64,000 nucleotides of DNA, from the NCBI GenBank assembly GCA_016802295.1, contig JAESIW010000090.1, positions 248,001-312,000 of the forward strand, given 5' to 3'. Source of the DNA: Brachionus rotundiformis (Eukaryota > Rotifera > Eurotatoria > Ploima > Brachionidae). The position numbers and the translations under genes were made by a program. Shown piece by piece: positions 24,329-36,540 of the stretch (position 1 is its first letter; the number at the start of each line of letters is the position of its first letter). Below the pieces are notes generated by a model. It did not search any database, was not told the DNA's origin, and saw only the letters and a program-made list of their open reading frames with translations.

Positions 24329-25351
24329 TTACTTAACAAATTTCTTAAACAGACCTAAACATTCTGGAATTTTTAACACAAATGAATTTTCATTCAATAT
24401 TGTATTAAAATCATTAATATCTATTTTACTGAAATTAATTTTCTCCAAAATGGTCACTAGTCTGTCATTGGTGTATCTGTCTTTGTTCATGTATATCCAT
24501 GCAAGAACTCTTTTGAACAAGTGTGTCTCGTTGCGAGTGCACTCATCACCAAGTATGTCTATCAACAGGCTGGAATTTAGGCTCAAAAAATAATTTTGTC
24601 TAATGCATTGATCAAAATTGGAGCTCAATTGCCAATACAATTTAAAATATGTTTGTTTAAATTTGAATTTTTTGGCTATTTGTAGAGCTTGGAGACAAAA
24701 TTTTTTATCCAAAGAGAGCAAATAGTTTTGGCACATATCTACCAGTGATTTTATGTCAAGCTCAATGGCACATGCAATTATTTCTTCCAGATTTTTGAGA
24801 CCCAAGTCTATTTGAGATTTGTATATGTAGTCAAGGACTGTGGCAATGGTTCTGGGATGATGTTGATTGAGCTGTATTCTGGATACAAATTCAGACTTTG
24901 ATTCAAAGTATGCTTTGTACTTTGGGCTGAATAGAGCCAGTGCGATCCGATGGGCAAGGAACTCGCGTCCACTGGCCACTAGTATGAGATCGCAATAGCG
25001 AGCATTTAGCCACATGTTGCACAAATTTTGCATCGCTTCTGTCTCTGTCCGGCTCAAGCTCAGTTCATGGATTAGAGAGCTTTCCAATTGACCATTAAAA
25101 TTGCTGGAAAGTGAGCTTATTTTTTCGAACAGACGTCGACTTAAAGAGCTTATTTTGCTTAGTCGACTTGAATAGAGGGAGAACTCGCTCTGGTCAGTGG
25201 TAAAATTTTCCTCATTAGACAACTTCCTATTCAAGCTAAAAATATCTGCTAAGTTGTCAAGCCAAGTTAATTTGACCGAAAATGGACTAAATGCCAAAAA
25301 GTCTTTGAGCTCAGCTTCATTTGGTCTAAGTGAATATTTTTTTAATTTCAT
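24329..25351 (-). CDS. BTB-BACK domain protein without Kelch repeats
   Basis: One exon encodes 340 residues. After a serine-rich N-terminus of about 115 residues comes a BTB/POZ domain (about 118-220: YCDLILVASGREFLAHRIAL, SRIQLNQHHPRTIATVLDYI), then a BACK-like helical region (about 225-335: LQALQIAKKFKFKQTY, LLIDILGDECTRNETHLF, VLAWIYMNKD). BTB-BACK proteins usually dimerise and hand substrates to Cullin-3 ubiquitin ligases through C-terminal Kelch repeats. Here the protein stops right after BACK, so the substrate may be bound by another part or partner. No intron is apparent. The family is clear and the target unknown. Confidence 0.85.
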   Translation of the reverse strand: MKLKKYSLRPNEAELKDFLAFSPFSVKLTWLDNLADIFSLNRKLSNEENFTTDQSEFSLYSSRLSKISSLSRRLFEKISSLSSNFNGQLESSLIHELSLSRTETEAMQNLCNMWLNARYCDLILVASGREFLAHRIALALFSPKYKAYFESKSEFVSRIQLNQHHPRTIATVLDYIYKSQIDLGLKNLEEIIACAIELDIKSLVDMCQNYLLSLDKKFCLQALQIAKKFKFKQTYFKLYWQLSSNFDQCIRQNYFLSLNSSLLIDILGDECTRNETHLFKRVLAWIYMNKDRYTNDRLVTILEKINFSKIDINDFNTILNENSFVLKIPECLGLFKKFVK

Positions 25352-26414
25352 TTTCTATTATAATTTTTATCTCTTTATCCCTTTGATTTGAGAAAACCCA
25401 GTTTCCATAGTTTGACTTTATTAAACTTTGTTTATAGAAAAATTTAATTTTTAAGCTATTAAATTTTATAATTAAATTAGTTAGATCAATTTAAATTAAA
25501 GATAAATATTTTCATATTTTTATGTAATGATATTTAAACTTATAACTAAAAATTTATTCAATGGATAAAATTTTAGATTGTTTCAGACAATTAATCATTA
25601 AGTACATGGTTTGATTTGACCAGATTGATTTTAATTTTACAATCTAGATACCTAATTTAATTAGATAGGGGTCGCTCAAGTACCATGGGAATTTTGGCTT
25701 TTAAATCTTTGATCATTTTTAGCAAAAAATTCCTTTATGTTTAGGGTCCTAAAATAGAATGAGACAAATCTTAGAGCTGTTAACACCTTGGATATTTGAA
25801 AAATTTATTAATCAAGATGTTGAAAGATAATTCAAGATTGTTGAAGGATTTTAGGGTACGATTGAAGTCTAGGTGAAAAAAATTTTAAATTTTAATTAAA
25901 AATCAATTATATGTAAAATGTTAAATTACTATCTTGTTTATCAAACAATAAGGATTTTATAATAGATAGAAATATGATGGCAGAAGTATTTTTTTATTCA
26001 ATAAATACTTGATATTTTAAATACTATTTTTATCTCGATCAAAATATCGAAGATAATATCTGTTTGCTTGGTTTATTTTAAAATAATTAGAGTCAAAATA
26101 CCAAAAAAACATGTGCCTATAAGTTAAGTTGTTTAAGTCCTATGTATCTATCACTATCACTTATATTTATTGAGGCCTTGAAAAATTTAAACCCAAATAG
26201 CTCAAAACAATAATTAACAAAAAAAACTATCAAACACCTAATGACAAGAAGTTAGGCTATTGACTTTTTAATTAATTAGGCTCAATAATCTAGACACATC
26301 TAGCCATATACTGACCAGGCATAGAAATGATATGCTTTCAATCACCTTTTTTACTCTTTTGTTGAATTGAGTTTTAAAATGAACAAACTTTATCACTTTT
26401 GAGCCAAAACCAAA
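25352..26414. other. Intergenic between divergent genes
   Basis: About 1.06 kb of AT-rich DNA between the divergent BTB and PP1-subunit genes, so it probably holds both promoters. A short upstream frame (ATG at 26379, seven codons) precedes the PP1-subunit start. Confidence 0.5.
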
Positions 26415-27023
26415 ATGAAGCATGTCATGTTCGCTGACTACCTAGGCATGGACTTGGAACTAATACACGAAATAAAATTCAATTCAATACACAATTTACA
26501 GCCTATTTGCAAAACGTCCAAGAGCAACCATTCGGACAAGATATTGGTGAAAAATTTCCGCCTCAAGCCGGACATAAACTATCTTAAGTTGGTAAAAAAT
26601 GGTATTTGTTTGAATTCGGCCGAAATTTATAATCAAACTTCGGTCCGAGGAATAATATTGAGTCTGAATGAGAGTGACCAAGCCGAGACCAAAAAGTCCA
26701 CCAACAAACTTGTTAAATTTTTCAGACATAGAGATCAAATAGTTGTCAGGGAAAAGCAGCTTGACCTTGTTTATGTAATATGGAGCGTGGACGGCTGGAA
26801 GACATGGAGGTACCAGTTGACCATGCAGAAAAATTCCAAAATGCTAAAATCATCGCCAAACACCATTGTAAAAACACACGAATTTTTCATACAAGATATA
26901 CATCAATTAGTCGACATAAATAACAAATTTCAACTAATTGTTTGTCACCAAATAGGCATGGATGTTTTTAAAGATACCAACGATGACAATTGTTTTGATT
27001 TTAAATGTGCTATTAAAATTTAG
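26415..27023 (+). CDS. Protein phosphatase 1 regulatory subunit 3-like (glycogen-targeting)
   Basis: One exon encodes 202 residues. It opens with the PP1-docking RVxF-type motif in its family context (KHVMFADYLGMDLELI), as in PPP1R3 proteins (K-x-V-x-F-A-D-x-x-G). The rest matches a divergent CBM21 glycogen-binding domain: a block around VRGIILSLNE, then VVREKQLDLVYVIWSVDGW, then FFIQDIHQL, ending DTNDDNCFDFKCAI in place of the usual WDNN-G-NY. Such subunits bring PP1 to glycogen, where it activates glycogen synthase and inactivates phosphorylase. The upstream stop and the RVxF at the very N-terminus support the chosen start. The assignment is strong for family, not for isoform. Confidence 0.85.
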   Translation: MKHVMFADYLGMDLELIHEIKFNSIHNLQPICKTSKSNHSDKILVKNFRLKPDINYLKLVKNGICLNSAEIYNQTSVRGIILSLNESDQAETKKSTNKLVKFFRHRDQIVVREKQLDLVYVIWSVDGWKTWRYQLTMQKNSKMLKSSPNTIVKTHEFFIQDIHQLVDINNKFQLIVCHQIGMDVFKDTNDDNCFDFKCAIKI

Positions 27024-27572
27024 TAATAAAAAATATTCATTTATTTCTTTTGTCCTTAAATGTTTTAATGTCATGTTATCATAAGATAATTTTATTATAT
27101 CACAATTAGAGTAATTTGATATTGATGAGTCTATATTTTCGAGTATTTTAATGGATTGATTTTTTCATCAAGTCTTCTTTTTGGTTTTATTCTATTCTTC
27201 TTGGCACAATTTAGACTATTTATTATTAAACCATATATTGCAAGTAAAGCCATTACAAAAATAAGCTTTCGCTTCCAAATTCGTTACCAGTCTAAAACTA
27301 AGTCTTGCTTTAAGACAAGTTAACAATGTTTTTATTTTAAATTTTATTAAACTTTCAGATAAAAAATTAAAAATTAGAATAAAATGTTGAAAAATATAAT
27401 AATTATCAATAAAAAGCAAACCAGATTAAATTAAGGTAAATATGTATTAATGAAATTAAGTTTTTGTCATTTGCATTCATTGAAGTCATGTCTGGCTCTC
27501 CATTTTCTTTCTTCACCTTTGCAGTGTCCATTGAAAGGCCTCTGTTTGGTATTTATAATATTTTCATTCTAA
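27024..27572. other. Intergenic
   Basis: AT-rich 3' flank of the PP1-subunit gene; nothing else recognised. Confidence 0.5.
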
Positions 27573-27581
27573 GTGCATGTC

Positions 27582-27943
27582 GGTTTTGTGAAGTTCAGTA
27601 CAAAAGAACAGAACAAAGTGTAAAAAAATGAAATAACTTTCTTTTTTAAAAGTTTAAAATTAATTCTGTGAAAGCAGAATTGTGCAACATTCTAAATTGC
27701 ATCAACTGTAAAAGTCTGCTAATGATGTGCAAAATCTCTGCAAAATGCACTTCACTCGATTATATTGAAATTTAATTTCTGCTGAACTCTGCAAAATTAG
27801 CAGACAGATATTTGATGCAACTTTGAATGTTGCACCATTCTGCATTTACAGAATTAGGTTTAAACCTTTAGAAAAAAAGTTATTCAATTTTTTTACACTT
27901 TTTTCTGTTCTTTTTGCCATTTTGTACTGAATTTCACAAAACC
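27582..27943. mobile_element. Inverted-repeat (MITE-like) element with 9-bp target duplication
   Basis: The ends are long inverted repeats: left GGTTTTGTGAAGTTCAGTAC, right the complement of GGTTTTGTGAAATTCAGTAC. Similarity extends inward for roughly 150 bp and includes AATTCTGT(N)AA(N)GCAGAAT and GTGCAACATTC. The 9-base sequence GTGCATGTC flanks both sides (27573-27581 and 27944-27952). A perfect 9-bp duplication fits Mutator-like or Merlin-like transposition. No transposase is encoded. Related ends occur at 31268-31815 and 51853-51975. Confidence 0.85.
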
Positions 27944-27952
27944 GTGCATGTC

Positions 27953-29005
27953 CAAGCAGTCACAATCTTTACGATACATTGAATATCCCAAGAACCTTTC
28001 TTAGGCCTCAAGTATTCAAGATGTAGTATTTGATTTCCAGACTAGTTCGAGTATGGCAAATGCTTATATTACTTTTGCAAATCTATTCTTAATGTCTTTA
28101 TGCGTTTCTATTGATTCTAGTTCTTAATATTGAAGTCTATTATTATGCTGAAGCAACTATTTATTATTGTGTTATTTTTTTTAATGCTTGTTCACTTCTC
28201 GGAGAACACTGGGAGTGCTAATCTCCATTCTTAGTAGCTATTTGACCACAGGCTTCGATATGACTGCATCAAACTAAATAATTTCGACCCTCTATTAGAA
28301 TAGTGTGTCAGTCATGCATGAAGTTGTTACACTCCCTGGCTCAGGATCTCCCTCTCTCTTTTTACTACTTGTAAATATTCTTGTTTTTAAATTTGAAAGA
28401 GAGGTTTGGATTTAGAGAATGACTACGGAAAGATATTTTATCTTTACGTAGAAATTTCTTGTGACCGATAATTATCTGTAAGTAGAAAAAAAAATTAAAA
28501 GATATAATATGTTTTTGAATTAAATTAGCTCTAAAAAGATACTTTGATAAAATTGAAATTTTGTGGCTACCTTTATAGGTTTCATAAAGATAAGATTTTT
28601 GAGTGAAATCCTTATTGCTAATTTTATTTGATTGTGCAGCGCTATCCAACTCAATGCCGCCAATAAAACAACATCTTTCTAATGTGTCTGCTCAAAAATG
28701 GTATTAAAAGAAGATGACCAGCTATTAATTCACTATTTTAATTTTAAATAAATTAATTAAGTCGTGATTAAAATTTTATTTTATCTATAAATAAGACTTT
28801 GTTTTTCATTGCTATATTTTTTTTGTGAATTTTTTTATTTTAATTAATTTTATAATTACAAAAATAAATTCTAATAAGAGATAAAGAAATATAGTAAATT
28901 TAAATCTGAAAGCCAAACAGTAATTAATGATAAAAATAAATTTCGACTCGACAAAACATAGGCGCCTAAGAGTGACAAATAATTAGGTGTAAATTGGGCT
29001 TGAGA
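27953..29005. other. Intergenic
   Basis: AT-rich with a slightly more complex tract at 28190-28340. No gene could be supported. Confidence 0.5.
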
Positions 29006-32000
29006 TTAGAGGTCCTCGTCGACCGAGTCCATCAGTTGGTCCTGTATGCTGGCCGATGTTTGATTAAAGCTCAAATGTTTGTTCTGGTTGACGTTTATTT
29101 GAGCGCCAGACTGGATAGATTTGTTAATGGACATTTGAGATTGATTTAGAAATGGTATTGTGTCGTTTTTGGTCGTGTCTATAGTGGTCGACATTAGGTC
29201 AACACTTTCATTATTAACTTCATGCTCTTCATCATCATCTTGGTCATCAGCCCCTCTGTCTTGGCTCATGTGCAGCGATTTTTTAAAACTGAACGCCTCG
29301 AACATACTCGTGGGAAGTTTGGTTAGCTTTTTTTTGCTCTTTGGTGCCGCTGTCAGCTGGTCAATTATGGGCTGCATTGAGGTTTCTGGTGTGTATGTGG
29401 AACTCTTGAACTCGTTCACGAGAACAAAGCTGGCCGATGTGTTGATTGATTGGTTTGTTTGCTTGCTGGAATGGTGGGCTTTGTCGTCAAAGCGCTCGTC
29501 GGCATCATTGTCGCTGTCATCTTGCCGCTTTTGAAATTCGATTCTCTTTGATTTTTTGGCTCTGGTTTTTTCGCTAGTGTTGGAAATAACGGTTCGGGGA
29601 TCGTCATCGTCCTCGTTGGCATCGGCCTCGGCAGGTCCGCGTGATTGACCGGGTGCATGTGACGGCTGAGAGCGTTTCGAGTCGGTCTCTTTGGAGTTTG
29701 GCTCGGGGCGAAAGCTTTGCTGAGCGTGGCTGGGTCCGGGGTTGGGCGCCGACGCCTCGTCATCATCCTCGTTGTTGTCCGAGCTATCGGTGTGTTGCTC
29801 GTCTAGATCATCGTCACGCTCGGCCTGCTCTTCTTCGTTCTCCTCCTCCTCGGACTCTTCGTCAGGTGACGACTTGAACTTTGTCTGAACCGAGAAGCGC
29901 TCAGCGTCTTGTTCGTTGTGCGCTTCCTCGTTGTCCATTAGGGCGTCGTCTTCGTCCGACTCGTTGTCATTGGTCAAGTTATTGGTGTTGTTGTTTTCGT
30001 CGTTGTTGGACTGATCGGTCGGCTCGTTAACTTGCACCTGATTGGACTCTTCGAGCTCCTGGTCCTCTTCTTCTTCGTTGGTTTGCAGTATTTCAGTGCC
30101 GCCGTAGATGGCGTCAAGTGTTGCTAAAAACAACAAACTCACTTAGCCAACATGGTCTAATCAAAACTTACCGGACAATACTTACAAGTATTTATGGTTT
30201 CGAGCTCGCGGGCGAACGTCGAATCCGAGTCGATCACGTAGCGTTTGTCTATGCTTTCTTTCAGCTGGTTGTTTACTCCTTTGGGATCGAGATCCATTGC
30301 CCAGGACATGTACATCAGTGACAAGTGCACATTCTTTAGCTTTTTGTGCGTCTAAAAATTATTTCTAATGTTACTTTTGGCACACGATTAATTAATTTAT
30401 TATTTTTATTTTCAGATTTGTACTAAATTTTAATAAAAGTAGTTATTTTTAAAATTAATTTCCTTATTCATGTAGTTAAGATTATTGTTTGACAAATTGG
30501 GCTCAAGTTGGCCCACCGAACTATACACCGAATGACAATTAGTAAGAAAAGATATGTAAAAGTTTCAAGACCAGTTTGGATATATTTAATTATTGGTGAA
30601 ATCGAGAAGGTTCAAAGAAGGAGACAATGGTAGCATGACTTTACTAAAAGAGTTGAGTTACATAAAAGGCTTCTCAAAGAAGATTTAATTCAGCTTTTTA
30701 AAATAAAAAGACCCAAGAAGTTTTTTGGTAAAATATCGGACTGTTTTTAAATCTTATTTAAAGAGATATAATTTTTTAATTTAACTAAAAATAGACATAA
30801 TTGTTCAAACATTAATATTTTAAATTTCATTTAATCTAAAAAACAATTATTTCGTTTAAATAATATAAAAGATAAAAAATTTAAATAGTGACTCTTATGG
30901 TAGTAGAAATAATAAGTGGACATTAGGCTTTTAGTTTTTAAAGTGGCCTCAAAACTAACCCTGAGAAAGCTTAGTTAATGCAGTTTTGCACATGATATCT
31001 TTTCTAAGTAAACCAAATTGGTTATATTTGGAAAATTGAGTACATTATAAATTAATAAAAATGGTCTAACCAACAGATGAATTTAGCTCCAAAAAAGCTT
31101 AAATTATGGAAAAAATGTTTAACTTAAACACAATATTTTTAACTTAATAATTTTTTAAAAATATTTCCAGCTTGACCAAATTGATTAAATTGTTTTCATA
31201 TTAATTTTAGTACAAAACAATTAATATTATTTTACTCCTAAAAGAAAATTTTAACTTGTAAAATTAGCTTTTGTGGAATTTGGTACAATAGGACACAACA
31301 AAATGCCAAAATGTTTTAAATTTATTTTCTAAAAGTTAATAACTGGTTCTGTTAATGCAATATGGAGCAACAATTTATTAAAATTTAATTTCTACTAAGT
31401 TTGTAGAGTTATTCAAAAAATGTTGTAAAAAATGGTCATATTGAATCAAAATTTAATTATCATACCCAAAAATTATTTATTTAAAAATTTTTAAGATTTT
31501 CTTTTCTCAATCAGAAAAATTTATGCACAGATGTCTTCGAATGTGTAAAATTTTTGCAGAAATTTGCAGAGATAAAAAATTAAGTCTGAATGTTCAATTG
31601 GAAAATAAGCTTCAGCAAAAATTATTTTAACTCAAATGATATCTAAAAACCTATTTAATGAAATTTTTTGATCATTTTGATTTTAAAAGTGTCTTTCTGC
31701 AAATGTCATCTTGAACCATGGTGCATTTATAGAACCAGATTTTGACTGGTTGTAGAAAGAAGTTTAAGATTTTCTGATATTTTGCTCTGTTCTATTTTAC
31801 CAAATTTGGCCAAAATTTAGCCAAAATTTAGTCTAATTTAAATAAATGTTCACAATAATTTAATCAATTTTTATTAAACCAAAACTATTCAGACATTTTT
31901 AATAATGATTATAATGGTGGTCTTGGCAATGTAATCATAAAGCTTTAACTTTTATAATGTTTTATCCGCAAAAAAAGCAGAATAAATAATTTGGAAAATT

Positions 32001-35000
32001 TTTAAAACTTGGAAAATCAAGTGGGGGTCAAGCAGATATTTAAATCAAGAGTTATTTTAGCTCAACTTGGTTTAAATAAAAAGTCCTGGTATCAACATAT
32101 TACCTTGCTAATCATGTAGTAAATTAGCGACTCTTTGGGAATGAGACGTCTGAGTTTTTCGTACTCTTCCAATGCTTCGTCGTACTTTTCCATTGAGAAA
32201 AGAATGGACGCTCGATGAAATTTGCACAAAGTATTCTTTGGCTCGATTTCCAAAGCTCTGTCGAGTATTTGCAGCGCTTTGTCGGACTGTTTCAACGAAT
32301 GGTACACGACTGCTATGTGCACCATTAGCGTCGAACTGTGCGGGTTTATCAAAAGCGCTTTTTTCAGGTACTTTTCGGCCAGTAGGAACTTCTCTTGCTT
32401 AAAGTGTATCATACTAATGCCGTACCAAGCATTGTAGTGTCTCGGGTCGAGGAATATAGCCTTTCTAAACGAGGACAAGCCCTTGTCCATCTCTTCAATG
32501 AGCACATACTCGTGACCAAGCAGATTATATGCATAGGTGAACTTGGAATCGACTTGGGCAGCTCTGTGAAAAAACTTGATGGCCGCGTCGTGCTCTTTGT
32601 GCAAGCTGAAGCAATTGCCGACCACACACCAAGTCTCCGGTGCGAGCTTATCGAATTCAGTGAGCTCCTGGGCCAATGATGACAATGCTATCTCTTTCTG
32701 CAAATGCCACAGTGTGGTACTAAAGTACTCGAGGCCTTCCAGATGATATGGATACTCGCGTCTTAGTTTAATGTACAATTTTTCCGCTTTTGAATAATTG
32801 TGCAATTCAAAGTGTGCTTTGGCCATTTGGCTTAGGACAAAACTCGAGTTTAACTGCGATTCGGGCAATTGTTCAAAATACTCGATTGCTTTGTCACATT
32901 CAAATTGTTTTAGATTGATGTAAGCTAGTCCAATTTCTTTGAGCAATTTCATCAGATTGTCCAAACAGACAGATTGTTCGAATAAGAGATTTAGTTTGGT
33001 CTTGCGGTTGGAGAAAGGGCTCGGATTCAGATTCCAATTTTTGGACTGATTTGACAGCAGATTACAGTGACGGCATTCGTATTGGATGGTTTCGGCCGAG
33101 TCGCTTGGTGGATTGTTGTCCACGTCTTGCACCTGGTCGAGCTCTTCGGTTTTGTTCTTTTTGCTTTTTAGTTTGAGCTTTTTGTTCGATTTTACCTTGA
33201 TTGGTTTGTCGCTTTGTTCCATTAGTTCTGAATCGTTAGTCTCCACTGGCGATTCGTCCATTGGCTGATCGGATGACGACTTGCTTTTTGACTTGAGCGG
33301 TTTTTGTGTCCCTGATGTCTGAGCTGCAAATATACGAGAACTTCGTCTTACTGATTTTTTTTCAAGTTAATTTAATAGTTAAAAAAGAATCTAACCAAAC
33401 ACTCCCTGCTCAATACTGGCTGTGTATTTACAACGAAAAAAAATGTCAAGGCAAAAACTAGAACTGAATTAAAAGGGTATAAAACGAATGTGATTTTCGC
33501 CTTGGCAGTTTCATTTCATTTTTGAAAAAAAAAATTCTCAAAACGATAGAGACTATCTTATTCTATGTAAGGTATGTTGGGCCTCTGTGAATGAACGTAA
33601 CTTAAGAAGCCTTAAGTTAAGACTTTTAAGTCGCTTGGTTTGTGGTTCCAAGCTAGTCTAAATAGTTGCCGAGTTCGCAGCCTTGTGCTCGGATGAGTGG
33701 CGCTGTTTATGACCAACGTCCCACTGGCTTCTTGGGCAAAGTAAGGACCGTCATAACTATGCCAATGCCGGTCCCAAGCCCGGATGAGAAAATAGGAGGG
33801 TGATGTACCAAAAAAGTAGTATATTAATCATTTCTATATATTAATAATAACATTTATCCTATATATTATATGTAATTAAGTTTGATATAAAATATACTTA
33901 ATTATTCAAGTAAGATTAAAAATATTAAAGTAGAAAAAAAATTAATCTTGGTCAGTTTAAATCAAAAACTAAATGGACACAAAATAACTTAAAAATTTGA
34001 TATTTTAACAATAGATGAACAAAATGGATATTTTTATTAATTAATTAATTAGTGATTGAGCAGGGTAATTATTACAAATAAGTGCAAAAGTATTTATATG
34101 ATATACCAGCTCTCGAAGCTATCTAATACTAGACAATTTATAAATTAAATTCTTACCAGAACTGCTCGAGGACAAACTGTTTGTCGTGTTCTGTCCAAAA
34201 AGGGGCTTGTGAGTCGGAATTCGCTTGACGACACATTTTTTCTGGGGTGGAGCCATGGTCAGCGCGTTGGATGGATTCGGCTGAGCTATGGGCGTTGAAA
34301 GAGCAATGGCCGTACTTGCCGACTGACCTACACTAGTGCCACTTTGATTTACTCTACAATTAAACAAATAGACACATTTTTATGGCAACAAAATCAAAGT
34401 GCTTACGATTGGTTAAGCTTGATCTCAGGACATGTGCATGTGGTTTGAGCTTGGCTTGACGATGTTGCCTGAGTTGGCTGAACGGCCGTGTTTGTCTGCT
34501 CCTCGGATTGATTTGACAGAGCATTCTCCTTATTTTAATTTAAGATAATTGAATAAACTTTTTTTTCTTAATTGTCTTTCTTAATTACTTTAAAAGTGGA
34601 AGAATTATTAAACGAATTGATAAATTTTGTTTGCTGGTCTTGTTCGACCAAGCGAAGTATAGTCGATATGTCGTGCTTGCACTTTTGGTCCAAATACTGC
34701 AAATCGTTTTGCTGTTTGAGCACATTGGCAAATTGATTTTGGGATTGGTTTTGCTGTACATTATTATTTACATTTAATTGATTAGTTACATTATTAAGAG
34801 TGTTTTGGATTTGAGAATTGGTTTCGAGTATGTGACTTTTGTAAGCGTTGAGTGCCGAATTGAAAGTAAAGTACTTGCCAGGATCGATTTTTTCGCCCAT
34901 GGTGCACAACGAGTCAAACGAGGACCACATAAACGGGTTCAAACGGAGGCTTTTCTTGTAGAACTCGACCGCTTGGGAGTTGCGGTCGGTTTTTGAGTAG

Positions 35001-35511
35001 ACATGGGCGAGAATTTGGAGCACATGAGGCGAGTATTCGCTCCCGTATTCCTTGACAATCTCGTCGTAAAGTCTGAACTTGGTACCGGAGCTCGACGGCT
35101 CGGGCTTTAGGGTCAGATTGCCAGTGAGGACGGATTCAGCCTCGCCGTACTTGTCCAGATCCAAGCAGCATTTGGCAAGCAGATAGCGGCTCTTGGCCAG
35201 CTTAAGCTGCCGTTCTTTCAGAATGTGGTATACTCGGAGCGTTTTTTGTCCAGAGCGGTAATAGCTAAGTGCGAGCAAATAAAGTGACTCTTCTGTTTTG
35301 TCTAAAGAAGTGACGATGTAAAAATAAAAGGTTTGAAGACAAAAATAAAAGGCTATGCTTACATTCAGCGTGAAGTCTTTCGGATAAGAATATGGCGTCT
35401 TGGTAGCCGAAGTGGTTGAGGAAGTTTAACACAATTTGCTAGGATTTGTATTAAATGGACTTTTAAAAAAGCAAGAATAATAATTACTTGAACAGGGTCA
35501 TTTAGTGTCAT
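29006..35511 (-). CDS. CDC27: Anaphase-promoting complex subunit 3 (CDC27), eight exons, with long acidic C-terminal extension
   Basis: Exons (minus strand) 35511-35488, 35438-35363, 35301-34589, 34528-34407, 34353-34157, 33323-32104, 30351-30186 and 30123-29006 join in phase to 1211 residues. The N-terminus is typical (MTLNDPVQ, then VLNFLNHFGYQDAIFLSERL, then YLLAKCCLDLDKYGEAESVL), with early TPRs ending NPFMWSSFDSLC. After a low-complexity linker the exon at 33323-32104 carries the C-terminal TPR array (NLLGHEYVLIEEMDKGLSSF, ALEIEPKNTLCKFHRASILF). The next exon holds the conserved end (MSWAMDLDPKG, KESIDKRYVI). CDC27 is an APC/C ubiquitin ligase scaffold whose TPR groove binds the IR tails of CDC20, CDH1 and APC10. 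The human protein is about 824 residues and ends soon after this point; here about 375 acidic, Ser/Asn-rich residues follow. The sixth intron (about 1.75 kb) and the fifth carry repeats. Confidence 0.93.
31268..31815. mobile_element. Diverged inverted-repeat element in CDC27 intron 6
   Basis: The left end (GTGGAATTTGGTACAATAGG, later AACTGGTTCTGTTAATGCA) and the complement of the right end (GGCCAAATTTGGTAAAATAG, later TCTGGTTCTATAAATGCAC) are inverted copies. They share their plan with the element at 27582-27943. The edges are approximate and no target duplication could be read. No protein is encoded. Confidence 0.55.
33594..33802 (+). repeat. GC-rich interspersed repeat, copy B (5'-truncated), in CDC27 intron 5
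   Basis: It matches the 3' half of the copy at 10507-10902, from AACGTAACTT to the terminal GGAGGGTG, with small internal deletions and substitutions. It is antisense to CDC27 and intronic. Confidence 0.75.
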
Positions 35512-35930
35512 TATAAAATGGCGCAGAAGTTCCAGTCAAGATAATTCTTAAAAAACCTGAACTGTAATTAAAAAAAATAATATAAAGAGCCGAGAAAATC
35601 TCGACGGGGACTTGAGATAGAGAAAGAGTGGTAAGAAATATCGAAGTGCATTCCATATTTTACATTAGGTTTTGTAATTATAATTATAAAATTAAAAATT
35701 ATGATTAAGAGAAATTAACATAAGAAATAAAGAGAAAAAATTACAGAAAATGTAAAGATAAAATCGCATTAAAAACAGTATTAACCAAACAAAAACTTAT
35801 TCATAAAACTAAGACAAAAAAATTGGAAAAAAAATTAAAGATTCACAGAAAAAACAATTAACAGAACAAATCTAATTTTTATAAAAAATTAATAAATATT
35901 TATAAGACAAGGAAAAAAACAAAAAGAATT
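35512..35930. other. Intergenic upstream of CDC27
   Basis: AT-rich DNA that should include the CDC27 promoter. No TATA motif stands out. Confidence 0.5.
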
Positions 35931-36022
35931 TTTAAAATGAATGTTCTCATTCAGGTCCTTATTTCTCTATGTTCCTTTGGCCTACCGAGGTCCCCGAGTA
36001 CTCAAAGGCAAGCTCAGTAGAT
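35931..36022. repeat. 92-bp direct repeat, copy 1
   Basis: It is almost identical (one mismatch seen) to 36276-36367, in the same orientation 345 bp away. The second half is unusually GC-rich (CCTACCGAGGTCCCCGAGTA). Confidence 0.9.
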
Positions 36023-36275
36023 GCTCTATAACATACTACTTGGAGGTTGTGGTCACTCAATAGGATCATAGAAAATTTTCACTTTGAAAATGTGCAAAAA
36101 ACGCGCTTTTTTCGAATTTTCAAAGTTAAATTTCTAACTCAATCTTAAAGATACCAAGACAAAATTTTAGTCGCTTATAAAGCACTAAATTTTGAGAACT
36201 TTAGCTTTTAAAGTGCAGGAAAACTCTAAAAATTGACAGAGAAATTGCACTTTGAATTTTAAAATTTTTTTATTT

Positions 36276-36367
36276 TTTAAAATGAATGTTCTCATTCAGG
36301 ACCTTATTTCTCTATGTTCCTTTGGCCTACCGAGGTCCCCGAGTACTCAAAGGCAAGCTCAGTAGAT
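36276..36367. repeat. 92-bp direct repeat, copy 2
   Basis: Direct copy of 35931-36022. The 253 bp between the copies are mostly AT-rich, with no frame or second copy inside. Confidence 0.9.
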
Positions 36368-36540
36368 TTGAAAATTGTTTATATACATTTTTTTAATTTT
36401 ATAAATTATTCAAAAATTAAATACCGATAATATTTTTAATTAAAATATATTTATTTTAAAATTTTTGCTAATTTTTTTAAAATAAAATTATATCCTAAAA
36501 CTTTCCGTTTCCTGTTAACCCTTAAAAAAAATTCTGTTTT

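Noticed and set aside
27582..27943. CRISPR-like or satellite repeat array
   Set aside because: The repeats are inverted termini of one element with target duplications, not an array.
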